A DNA stretch of 64,000 nucleotides from Izhakiella australiensis. GTDB lineage: Bacteria > Pseudomonadota > Gammaproteobacteria > Enterobacterales > Enterobacteriaceae. Of this stretch, positions 1-7,990 are shown in pieces. The position numbers and the translations under genes are program-made. Position 1 is the stretch's first letter; every line of letters begins with the position of its first letter. The stretch is taken from the NCBI RefSeq assembly GCF_002006995.1, contig NZ_MRUL01000013.1, positions 1-64,000 of the forward strand. Direction: 5' to 3'. The notes under the pieces are model-generated. The model saw only the letters and a program-made list of their open reading frames with translations, searched no databases and had not been told where the DNA came from.

Positions 1-306
1 CTGTAACGTCCTGCGCAGCTTATCAGGATATTTGCCCGGATATTTCTCCTGCAGATACTCAAGAACCGTTGCCGGCGAGATTTGCGGCCGGGATTCAAGT
101 AAGGGAAGAATGTCGCTCAGCCAGACATCCTCCAGAGGATCCTGGCGGGTCCGCCAGTGTCGCTCCCCGAACGGTTGCCACTGTCCTTTTTCAATACGCC
201 GGCCTGAACGGACCGAGATGCCCGCAGTAGCCGCAGCGGCTTCCTGGGTAAGACCTTTATTACGTTGAGTCATGTAAAAACTGACCTGCCTGATATTCAG
301 CGCCAC
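1..306 (-). CDS. istA: IS21-family transposase IstA, N-terminal part
   Basis: The minus-strand frame from GTG at 306 (or ATG at 273) is open through position 1, giving 102 codons of an N-terminus. It carries a helix-turn-helix-like stretch (MTQRNKGLTQEAAAATAGIS, then SVRSGRRIE) of the kind that opens IS21 IstA transposases, followed by a region ending in KYPDKLRRTLQ that resembles the 'TLQRRV' segment seen at this point in IstA. The DDE catalytic core and the partner IstB would lie beyond the window. Family assignment is from recognised motifs, not from a search. Confidence 0.7.
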   Translation of the reverse strand, partial: MALNIRQVSFYMTQRNKGLTQEAAAATAGISVRSGRRIEKGQWQPFGERHWRTRQDPLEDVWLSDILPLLESRPQISPATVLEYLQEKYPGKYPDKLRRTLQ

Positions 307-400
307 AACCTCTCCCGGGTGGGGAAAAAACGGGACGCTAAGGTTACAAACAGGCCAGAGTAATTGTCGCGAATCGGACGGGGTAATTGTCGCCTAATAA
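1..400 (-). mobile_element. IS21-family insertion sequence, terminal part (cut by window edge)
   Basis: The left 400 bases hold the start of an IS21-type transposase on the minus strand and its terminal region. Two direct copies of the motif GTAATTGTCGC at about 363-370 and 383-393 fit the multiple short terminal repeats usual for IS21-family ends. Immediately inward of position 400 the sequence switches to hsdR reading frame, so the element end is placed at about 394-400. The rest of the element lies outside the window. The exact boundary and target duplication cannot be seen from one end. Confidence 0.7.
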
Positions 401-1861
401 GCTTATTACGACGCTTTTAAACAGCTACAGTCGGCTGTATCTCATACCGAGTCCCGCAAGCCGCTGAGAGTCGCGACCATCTATTCCTTTGCGGCTAATG
501 AAGAGCAGAGTGCGGCGGGGGATATCACCGATGAAAGTTTTGATCTCAGCGCGATGAACGCCAGCGCCAAAGAGTTTTTGGATGCGGTCATCGATGATTA
601 CAATGGTCATTTTAAAACTAATTTCAGCACCGACAGCAATGGCTTTCAGAACTACTATCGCGATTTAGCGCAGCGGGTGAAAAATCAGGATATCGACCTG
701 CTCATTGTCGTCGGCATGTTTCTGACCGGCTTTGATGCCCCGACGCTGAATACCTTGTTTGTTGATAAAAACCTGCGCTATCACGGATTGATGCAGGCAT
801 TCTCACGCACCAACCGCATTTACGATGCGACTAAAACTTTTGGCAATATCATCACTTTTCGGAACCTCGAACGCGCAACTATCGATGCCATCACCCTATT
901 TGGCGATAAAAACACCAAAAACGTCGTACTTGAGAAGAGCTATGAGCAGTACATGGCCGGTTTTACCGATATTGTTACCGGTGAAGCAAAGCGCGGATTT
1001 ATGGATGTTGTGGCGGAATTAGAACAACGCTTTGCTGACCCTTCCTGCATTGACTCTGAAAAAGAGAAGAAGGCATTCGTTAAGCTGTTTGGCGAATACC
1101 TGCGCGCTGAGAACGTCCTGCAAAACTACGATGAGTTTGTCACCCTGAAAGCCCTGCAAAAGGTAGACAATACTGACCCGGCGGCACTCGAAACCTTCAA
1201 AGCAGAACATTACCTTGATGATAAAAAGTTCGCTGAGCTACAGACTATCCGCCTGCCTGCTGAGCGCAAGATTCAGGATTACCGCTCTGCCTACAATGAT
1301 ATCCGTGACTGGCAGCGCCGCGAGAAATCGGCAAATGATAAGGACAAATCGACCACTGACTGGGACGATGTAGTATTCGAGATTGATTTGCTGAAGTCAC
1401 AGGAAATCAATCTGGACTATATCCTTGGGCTGATATTCGAACATAACAAGCAGAATAAAAGCAAAAGCGCTCTGACCGAAGACGTTCGGCGTCTGATTCG
1501 TTCAAGTCTTGGCAATCGCGCGAAAGAAGAGCTGGTGGTCGATTTCATCCAGAAAACCAACCTTGATGAGGTGCCGGATAAAGCCGGGATTATTGATGCG
1601 TTCTTTACCTTTGCACAGCGTGAGCAGCAGCGGGAAGTAGAAGCGCTGATACATAGCGAGAATCTGAATGAAGCCGCGGCCAGACGGTACATTAGCGCGT
1701 CACTCAAACGTGAATATGCCAGTGAAAATGGCACTGAGCTTAATGAAGCATTACCAAAACTGAGTCCTTTGAACCCGCAGTACAAAACCAGGAAACAGAC
1801 GGTATTTCAAAAAATAGTGTCATTTATTGAGAAGTTCAAAGGCGTTGGCGGGCAGATTTGA
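401..1861 (+). pseudogene. hsdR: Type I restriction enzyme R subunit HsdR, 5'-truncated
   Basis: An open frame from 401 encodes about 486 residues matching the second half of EcoR124-type HsdR: the [10 protein letters not shown] segment, then the second RecA-like helicase lobe with [15 protein letters not shown] (about residues 103-117 of the fragment) and QAFSRTNR (helicase motif VI), followed by the helical C-terminal domain that contacts the methylase. The PD-(D/E)xK nuclease and Walker A lobe are missing, and two consecutive TAA codons at 395-400 close the frame at the IS end. The first internal ATG is at 554. HsdR is the DNA-translocating nuclease subunit of type I R-M systems; this remnant cannot restrict. 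No hsdM or hsdS is visible downstream. Confidence 0.85.
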
Positions 1862-1887
1862 GCAAAGAGCGCTGATGTTGCAAAGTT

Positions 1888-1920
1888 AAAGCACCGGCAG
1901 AAATGCGCGGTGCTTTTTTT
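1888..1920 (+). terminator. Rho-independent terminator after hsdR
   Basis: GCACCG and CGGTGC arms (1891-1896 and 1908-1913) with an 11-base loop are followed by a run of T. It lies 30 bases after the hsdR stop codon and would terminate plus-strand transcription. Confidence 0.8.
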
Positions 1921-1989
1921 ATGACTTCAATGATTCGGTCATCCCCTGATTCAGACGAACCACTGTAGTTTGCTACGACATTTTCAATA

Positions 1990-3636
1990 CTATGACTTAG
2001 TCGCCGTCAGATCTTCCGTATCATTATCATCATCTTTCAAATCTAATACGCTGTATGCCACTGCGCTGAAGAGCGAATTCAGCCGTTTCATATCGCCCAG
2101 TAATCCCAGATGTAATGAACTGGTTTCCATACTTTGTATATTTTGCTGATGCAGCCGGGTTACATGGGAATACGAATAGCGGCGATTGAGAATACGAAAG
2201 CGGTGCTTTGCCCGACGTAAGCGCTTGGCGGTGGCTAAATCACGGGAGAAGAAAACCGACAGGCTAAGGCGTAAATTACTAATTAACGACTCCAATTGCG
2301 CATCCAGTTCTCCCACGCCTTCAGCGGAAAATGCGCGTTGGGTTGCCAGAGATTTATCTGCGACGCTCCCGGCCAGACGCTCAATAATGTCACTGGACTC
2401 TTCTAAATTTAGCGACATTTCGATGATTTCCGCCCAACGATGCGAGTCTTCTTCCCCCAGCGCTTCCTTTGGCATTTGCGCCAGATAAAGCTTAATCGCC
2501 GTATAAAGCACATCCATATCGTCGTCAAGTTTACGGATAACACGTTCCTGACGCATCTCACCATGGATGACCTTACCAAAAGCCACCAGCATCTGCTCCA
2601 GTACATCCCCCATCCTGAGGATTTCACGGGAGGCATTTGCCAGCGCCAGAGCGGGGGTGTCCAGCGCACTGATATCCAGATGTTTGGGCCCCACCCGTGT
2701 CTCAGTTTCCGCTTCTTCCCGAATAAGTCGCGTGGATATTTCGGCCATCAAACCGGCAAATGGCACCATCGCCAGACAGCGGATAAGGTTATAGAACACG
2801 TGGAAGAGAATCACGATTTCAGCACTGGCAACGGATAACGTTGCCAGCCATGCTGACAGTAAATTAACAAACGGCAATATCAGCAGAGAACCGATAAGTT
2901 TAAATAACAAGCTACCCAGGGCAACGCGCCTCCCCGCAGCATTAGAGGCGCTGTTATTCAATATTGCCAGCAATCCGCTGCCAAGATTAGCCCCTATAAC
3001 AAGGCACAGTGCAACTTTAAGCGAGATAACGCCGGTGGCAGTCAGTGTGGAAATAATCAATACGGCAGCCAGGCTGGAATAACTAATAATGGCAATGGCA
3101 GCGCCAATAAGCGCATCCAGCATAATATCTCCGGTTAATGAGGAGAATATAACGTGTACTCCAGGTGCGTGAGTAATAGGTTCGGTAGAGGCAACGATCA
3201 GCTGTAAGGCCAGCAGGACCAGTCCAAAACCAATGCTGGTGCGCCCCAATTGTCCTATACGGGTCTGCTTACACTTAAGGAAAAACGTCACCCCGAAGAA
3301 AATAAACAATGGCGATAGCCAGGAGAGATCAAAGGTTAATACCCTTGCCATTAATGCGGTTCCAACATCGGCGCCGAGAATAGCGACAAGGGCAGGGGTC
3401 AGACCCACTAAATCCTGAGCGACAAACGATGTCACCAATAATGTTGTTGCATTGCTACTCTGTACTAATGCGGTAACCCCCAGCCCTGCGAGAAATGCCG
3501 TCGTCTTTTTCTCCACACTACGGCTAAGGACTCGTCGTAGATCGGCACCGTACACGCGCATAATTCCGGTACGTACAATGTGCGTCCCCCAAATCAGTAA
3601 CGCTACGGCTGAGAGCAGATTCAACAATATTAACAC
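1990..3636 (-). CDS. yjbB: Na/Pi cotransporter family protein YjbB
   Basis: 548 residues, close to the size of E. coli YjbB. The N-terminal half (about residues 1-300) has two Na/Pi-cotransporter repeats, each with the QSS/SYSS-type motif (VTALVQSSNATT near residue 60, IISYSSLAAV near 185) and several membrane helices. The C-terminal part (about 330-530) is soluble, helical and PhoU-like. The family exports or balances phosphate across the inner membrane. The GTG start at 3636 has an AAGGA about 11 bases upstream. It stands alone, with no phosphate operon genes beside it. No Pho box was recognised upstream. Confidence 0.88.
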   Translation of the reverse strand: MLILLNLLSAVALLIWGTHIVRTGIMRVYGADLRRVLSRSVEKKTTAFLAGLGVTALVQSSNATTLLVTSFVAQDLVGLTPALVAILGADVGTALMARVLTFDLSWLSPLFIFFGVTFFLKCKQTRIGQLGRTSIGFGLVLLALQLIVASTEPITHAPGVHVIFSSLTGDIMLDALIGAAIAIISYSSLAAVLIISTLTATGVISLKVALCLVIGANLGSGLLAILNNSASNAAGRRVALGSLLFKLIGSLLILPFVNLLSAWLATLSVASAEIVILFHVFYNLIRCLAMVPFAGLMAEISTRLIREEAETETRVGPKHLDISALDTPALALANASREILRMGDVLEQMLVAFGKVIHGEMRQERVIRKLDDDMDVLYTAIKLYLAQMPKEALGEEDSHRWAEIIEMSLNLEESSDIIERLAGSVADKSLATQRAFSAEGVGELDAQLESLISNLRLSLSVFFSRDLATAKRLRRAKHRFRILNRRYSYSHVTRLHQQNIQSMETSSLHLGLLGDMKRLNSLFSAVAYSVLDLKDDDNDTEDLTATKS

Positions 3637-3794
3637 CCGATATTATCCTTCTGTCATCTGTACTCATCCCGATGAACTATTTTGTACTATTTATCTGATA
3701 GCCATTAGTTTAATCGATAGATATCTGCCTGAAATGTTCTCCATACCCCAAAGTCTGGTAATACGTCTCGCGAGAATATTATTTCTATCTTCGC

Positions 3795-3819
3795 ATCCCC
3801 TGATATTCCGGGGATTTTT
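3795..3819 (+). terminator. Hairpin with T-run upstream of yjbB
   Basis: ATCCCC (3795-3800) pairs with GGGGAT (3810-3815) and is followed by TTTTT on the plus strand. No plus-strand gene ends here: it lies in the 243-base gap between the yjbB start and the end of the SDR gene, both on the minus strand. It may be a chance hairpin or stop antisense transcription. Confidence 0.4.
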
Positions 3820-3879
3820 AACTATAACAGAAGCTACTGGATGTGCTGAAGCATTAGGGACTTTTGCTCAGTGATTAAC

Positions 3880-4869
3880 TTAGCCGCCAGCACTATGCTG
3901 CTTATCGGTATACACGTCTTGCAGTCCCTGCTGACGTGAGACCTTTCCAACGTATCCCAGTTCGCTGCGGGCAGCAGCATCGTTGATGGTGAATTCACGT
4001 CCGATCATTCGCATCATTGAACGAGAAACCGGCGGGTCGCTTTCCTGTTGTCGGATTCTCCACAGCGTATCCATCACCCGACCCAGGGTGGACGCCAGCC
4101 AGTATGGTACTGACCGCAGTCCCTCGATGGAGAGTCCTTGCTGGCCAGCGAGCGAAGCAATAAATTCGCGGAAAGTCAGCTCATCGGCATCAGCAATGAA
4201 AAATGCCCGTCCACCGTGGCGATATTCAAGCGCGCACTCCACGGCCTCCACCACGTTATCGACGTGACAGGTTGAAACGTCATAATTTCCTTTCTCAACA
4301 AAAGCAAACTGGCCGGATGTAATAGCGCCAGGCAGTTCCCGACTGAATGCGTTGCCGGGGCCCCATATGGCGGGGGGACGAAGAGCAATAGTATGAAAAC
4401 GGGCGTTGTCAGCCTGCAGAACCAGCTGTTCAGCCTGCGCTTTGCTTGCCAGATAGGCGGAAAAATGGTTCGGAAAGGTCGGGGCGTTTTCACTGGCATG
4501 GCGAATCGGCGAACCGGCTTCATCCATGATTATCCCCGCCGCGCTGATATAAACAAACATCCTGGCACCGGCGCTTTCAGCGGCTTTTAATAATGCGGCA
4601 GTACCATCAACATTGGTGCGAAAGAACGGCTCCCGAGGCCCGGAAAAGCGGAACAGGGCAGCAGCATGCACCACCGCATCGATAGCGGGTAATAGCAGAG
4701 GGGCGCGGCTCTCCAAATCGGCGTTAAATGCCGTTGCCCCCATCGCTTCAAGTTTTGCCTGAGAAGATGCCGAGCGCGTCAGGGCGATAATCTGATGCCC
4801 CGCTTTAACCAGTTTTGGCACCAGGCGACGGCCAAGCAGACCGGTGCCGCCGGTGACGAGAATTTTCAT
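3880..4869 (-). CDS. NAD(P)-dependent extended short-chain dehydrogenase/epimerase
   Basis: 329 residues with a Rossmann fold: glycine-rich TGGTGLLGRR at residues 7-16, the YxxxK catalytic pair in the YLASK segment near residue 138 and the conserved LRPPAIWGPG motif near 165. This is the extended SDR architecture of NAD-dependent epimerases, 3-beta-HSD-like and dihydroflavonol reductase-like enzymes. The substrate is not identifiable. Its ATG overlaps the stop of the upstream tetR-type gene by one base (TAATG), so both are translated as one operon and the enzyme is probably controlled by that repressor. Confidence 0.8.
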   Translation of the reverse strand: MKILVTGGTGLLGRRLVPKLVKAGHQIIALTRSASSQAKLEAMGATAFNADLESRAPLLLPAIDAVVHAAALFRFSGPREPFFRTNVDGTAALLKAAESAGARMFVYISAAGIIMDEAGSPIRHASENAPTFPNHFSAYLASKAQAEQLVLQADNARFHTIALRPPAIWGPGNAFSRELPGAITSGQFAFVEKGNYDVSTCHVDNVVEAVECALEYRHGGRAFFIADADELTFREFIASLAGQQGLSIEGLRSVPYWLASTLGRVMDTLWRIRQQESDPPVSRSMMRMIGREFTINDAAARSELGYVGKVSRQQGLQDVYTDKQHSAGG

Positions 4870-5435
4870 TACGGCTGTGCTCCTGCTTCAGAATTAAGAA
4901 TAGTGCGGAAGGCATTTTCGCGGATCTGCGCAATAACCTCTGTTGAAGGCGCGCCCGTGTTGCGCAGCTGTGCCGTGACGTACAGCAGAGAGGCGGCATT
5001 AGCCGATGCCCAGATAATGGAAGCGACGTCGTCAACCGATGGCGCCAGGCGGTTCTGCATGGCGCTGATGCGTGAGAGCAGCAGGCTGTAGGCCTGGCTT
5101 GCGGCCGGTATTTCGGCTCCGTCAAGAACCCGGCTCATCATTGCTGCGTAAAGTCGGGGGCGGGCAGCGGCAAAGCGAACGTAATCGTCCCAGCCTTCGC
5201 GCAGCGCTGTTGCTGGATCGTCAGACTGCACCGCTGCTTGTTTGCTGGCAAGAAATTGCGAAAATGCCTGCTCAATAGCCGCGCTCAGCAGGCCGTCTAC
5301 GCTGCCGAAATGATGGTAAAGCGAGGGCGCCGTAATATTGGCGATCGCACAAACGTTGCGCGTTGTGAACTGCGCCTCGCCTTTTTCTTCCAGCAGCTTT
5401 AACGCCGCATTTAACAGCATGTCATATGTTTTCAT
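4869..5435 (-). CDS. TetR-family transcriptional repressor
   Basis: 188 residues. The N-terminus (about 1-50) is a TetR helix-turn-helix: AALKLLEEKG, then TTRNVCAIANITAPSLYHHF, where the last part is the recognition helix. The remaining helical domain would bind an unknown ligand. It is the first gene of a two-gene operon with the SDR enzyme, and two near-identical 15-base palindromes lie directly upstream (5444-5483), which suggests autoregulation. The inducer is unknown. Confidence 0.88.
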   Translation of the reverse strand: MKTYDMLLNAALKLLEEKGEAQFTTRNVCAIANITAPSLYHHFGSVDGLLSAAIEQAFSQFLASKQAAVQSDDPATALREGWDDYVRFAAARPRLYAAMMSRVLDGAEIPAASQAYSLLLSRISAMQNRLAPSVDDVASIIWASANAASLLYVTAQLRNTGAPSTEVIAQIRENAFRTILNSEAGAQP

Positions 5436-5443
5436 GCCAGTAA

Positions 5444-5483
5444 TATAGCGGTGCTATAATTGGCTGTCTATAGCGATGCTATA
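5444..5483. promoter_or_regulatory. Twin palindromic operators for the TetR regulator
   Basis: TATAGCGGTGCTATA (5444-5458) and TATAGCGATGCTATA (5469-5483) are the same 15-base inverted repeat with one central base changed, centres 25 bases apart. They sit 9 bases upstream of the TetR start. Paired short palindromes directly before an autoregulated tetR gene are the expected operator arrangement. Confidence 0.8.
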
Positions 5484-5583
5484 TTTTTTCAGTGGCAGGA
5501 AAAGTGCGCTTTCTTACCCTTGCAGCGCGCCGGGTAAAGTAAAAGCAGGCGATTTTTACCCGGGAGAGCGGGGTATATCCCAC

Positions 5584-6213
5584 TCAGCCCACGCGCCGAT
5601 AGACCGGCACCAGCCTGACAGTGCCAGTCAGGCTATCGAATATTTCTGTTTCCGAGGTGGCTATCTTCAGGCCCGTTTTTCTCAGCCTTTGCACGTCAGC
5701 GGCAATGCGCTGGATGCCAAACCAAAAGAGTCCGTCCAGCGCGGTGACGGGCAGGCCGCTTTCCAGTGCCAGTCTGAGGCGCTCGCGCGGCGCTTTGGCT
5801 TCTTTCGCTATCTGTTGGTAGGGCGCGGCGTTTGTTTCCGCTGAATCTTCGCGTCGGATACGGGTGACCAGACGGTACTGAAATTCGTCGGGTATCTTAT
5901 CCAGGTCGGTTTTCAGGCTGTAGACACAGCCAAAACGCTTCGCGTTAAACAGCACATTTTTCTGCTGCAGCGGAAACTCGTTACGCAGAGCGGCGATCAG
6001 CTGTGGCGTGCGAATTAGCAGCAGCCGGAAGGGAAGTTCAAAGCTGGTGACATAATCCACCGTTTGCAGCGCAAGGCGCAGGCGTTCTTCAGCACCGGCC
6101 TTTTGCTGCCGGCTTTGTTCTAAAACCTCACGCCACTGCCGGGCAAGTTGAGGCGTCTCTGCAGCTTCCGTAAAGCTGTATTTTTCAATCTGATAATCGA
6201 TTCTTCCGCTCAC
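5584..6213 (-). CDS. Conserved hypothetical protein, 209 aa, downstream of dynamin-like GTPases
   Basis: I do not recognise the family. The protein has no signal peptide or membrane segment. The N-terminal 130 residues are mixed alpha/beta, with a repeated pattern ERLRLALQTVDYVTSFELPF (about 42-61) and ERLRLALESGLPVTALDGLF (about 144-163), a visible internal duplication of some 20 residues about 100 apart. The second copy is followed by a basic helix (IQRIAADVQRLRKTG) that could bind DNA. The start is GTG at 6213. It lies on the same strand 199 bases after the third GTPase gene and may belong to that cluster or be independent. Confidence 0.55.
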   Translation of the reverse strand: MSGRIDYQIEKYSFTEAAETPQLARQWREVLEQSRQQKAGAEERLRLALQTVDYVTSFELPFRLLLIRTPQLIAALRNEFPLQQKNVLFNAKRFGCVYSLKTDLDKIPDEFQYRLVTRIRREDSAETNAAPYQQIAKEAKAPRERLRLALESGLPVTALDGLFWFGIQRIAADVQRLRKTGLKIATSETEIFDSLTGTVRLVPVYRRVG

Positions 6214-6412
6214 CCTCTGAGTTCCTTTTGATTACTCTGCGGTATCTGCGGCTTACTTTACCAATCGGTGGCTGTTACCGGAAGCGGCTTAAACGCGCAC
6301 TGCCCGTGTGCGGCTGTGCAGGCTTTCGCCATCCCCGCGCCGGCCATAAATAGCCCGGCTGCTGGTTGATGGTAGCAAGGCATCTGTCGCCGGATAACCT
6401 TGCCGCAACGCC

Positions 6413-7990
6413 TTATATTAATGCGCTCAGCTCTTCATGTAGCCGATCCAGCTGCGCCAGCCAGCTATCATCCTGCATTTCATATTGCTGGCTCAGGGTG
6501 GTTAAGGTTTCTTTGATGGCGGCAATACGCTCAGTGCGTCTGGCCTGCAACGGGCGATCTTCTTCTGGCGTCGGGAGGGAATGTTTTGCCGCCGGCTTCG
6601 CCGGCTTATTAAACAGAAGGTTATATATGCTGCTCCGTCCGGGTTCGGCTGCTTGTGTGCTTCGCCACTGAGACAGGTCGATTTGATTGTCTGCGGCGAT
6701 CTGCTCATTGAAAACGCCCAGCTCGTGCAAGTCCAGCTCCAGGCTTTTTACCGCCTGCGCTTTTCTGGCCTGTTCGTCGAGCTGCAATTGTCGCTGAGTG
6801 CGGGCGCTGCTGAAAGCCTGTTCCAGCGCCGCACGCAGTCTCTGGCGCAGTTCAGCCGGTTGATTTTGCCCGGCCAAAAAGTCATGTAGGGAGAGGTCCT
6901 GATATAAAAACTCCTGAGCAAGATCGCTGCTCCAGGCGCTGATGCCAGCGCAGGAGATATTTTCCATATGCAGCGTATCTGCCACCTCCTCAATAACCGA
7001 CTGCAAGCCGCTCTGCGGGCGCAGATCGGCCTTGTTCAGCACCAGATAAAATGGGGCATTGCGCGGCGCATGCTGGCGCAGAAAATCCAGATCGTCCCGA
7101 ATTATGGTCCCGTTAGCATCAAGGCCAATCAGCCAGATTATCGCGTCGGCATTTTTCATCATTTGCGCCGCGCTTTCACCGTCTTCAGCGGTATACCCTT
7201 CGCGTATGCCTGGGTTATAACCGGGCATATCGATAAATGTCAGATGTGAATACTGGGCCATTGGCGTGCGCAAAATGATAAATGGCATTAGCACCCGCAG
7301 GTCACAGCCCATTTCCTGCAGCCAGCGATGGCTGAGTTTGCCGTATAGCTCCGGGCTAAGAGGAACTTCACCCAGCGATGAGGCGATCCCGGTGATAACG
7401 AGGTTGTCGCCGTGCGCCACCCAGGTCGGAATGGCGGTGACGGCATCAACCCCTTCAGGTAGCTTTACCTGCGTGCTGGCAATCAGGCTGGTGATAAACG
7501 ATGACTTACCGCTGCTAAAGCCGCCGCCCACCGCCATCAGGCGCCTTTCCGCCAAATCGCCGATGGCGTCCGCGCGCCTGAGCCGATCGCCGATAGCGCT
7601 TAAGTGGGCCTGCAGTTCGGGCAGCGGATGCTGTGCCAGTAGCGCAGGCAAGTGTGCGGCAGTCAACTGCTGAAATGCCTGGCTGCGTAGCGCCGGACGC
7701 GGGCGGGCGTGCAGCGTACTTGCCAGCAAATTAAGCCGCAGCGTCTGCTCCTCACTGTGCTGGTTCAATGCCCGGTGCGAGACCGCCAGCTGCTGGTGAT
7801 CGTGCTGCAGCGCCAGTTGAGAGATGTGCAGAGCGCGATAGTTACTTAGCAGGGATTCAAACTGCGGCAGCAGCTGACTATAAGCGGCGAGCACGTTACG
7901 CCAGGATGGGAAAAGCCGGCATAGCACGCGAGCCGTGCGGCTCTGGGGTAGTGATTTCGGCTGGTAATTATCCTGAATGGCGTCACTCAT
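6413..7990 (-). CDS. Dynamin-like GTPase, third of a tandem set (LeoC/LeoB-like position)
   Basis: 525 residues. GTPase motifs are complete: G1 GGGFSSGKSS at about 155-164, a G2 threonine in the following TAIPT, G3 DMPG at 254-257 and G4 NKAD at 319-322. An N-terminal coiled-coil region (about 35-100) precedes the GTPase domain and a helical Gln-rich region (about 385-525) follows, as in bacterial dynamin-like proteins, where paired helices form the stalk. The ATG overlaps the stop of the second GTPase gene by four bases, so the two are translationally coupled. By family knowledge such proteins bind and remodel membranes; the role here is inferred. Confidence 0.75.
   Translation of the reverse strand: MSDAIQDNYQPKSLPQSRTARVLCRLFPSWRNVLAAYSQLLPQFESLLSNYRALHISQLALQHDHQQLAVSHRALNQHSEEQTLRLNLLASTLHARPRPALRSQAFQQLTAAHLPALLAQHPLPELQAHLSAIGDRLRRADAIGDLAERRLMAVGGGFSSGKSSFITSLIASTQVKLPEGVDAVTAIPTWVAHGDNLVITGIASSLGEVPLSPELYGKLSHRWLQEMGCDLRVLMPFIILRTPMAQYSHLTFIDMPGYNPGIREGYTAEDGESAAQMMKNADAIIWLIGLDANGTIIRDDLDFLRQHAPRNAPFYLVLNKADLRPQSGLQSVIEEVADTLHMENISCAGISAWSSDLAQEFLYQDLSLHDFLAGQNQPAELRQRLRAALEQAFSSARTQRQLQLDEQARKAQAVKSLELDLHELGVFNEQIAADNQIDLSQWRSTQAAEPGRSSIYNLLFNKPAKPAAKHSLPTPEEDRPLQARRTERIAAIKETLTTLSQQYEMQDDSWLAQLDRLHEELSALI

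Noticed and set aside
32-268. Plus-strand ORF of 78 codons in the left end
   Set aside because: It is the shadow of the IS21 transposase N-terminus on the minus strand.
5476-5844. Plus-strand ORF of 122 codons next to the TetR operators
   Set aside because: It overlaps the operators and the 209-residue gene in antisense and has no recognisable character.
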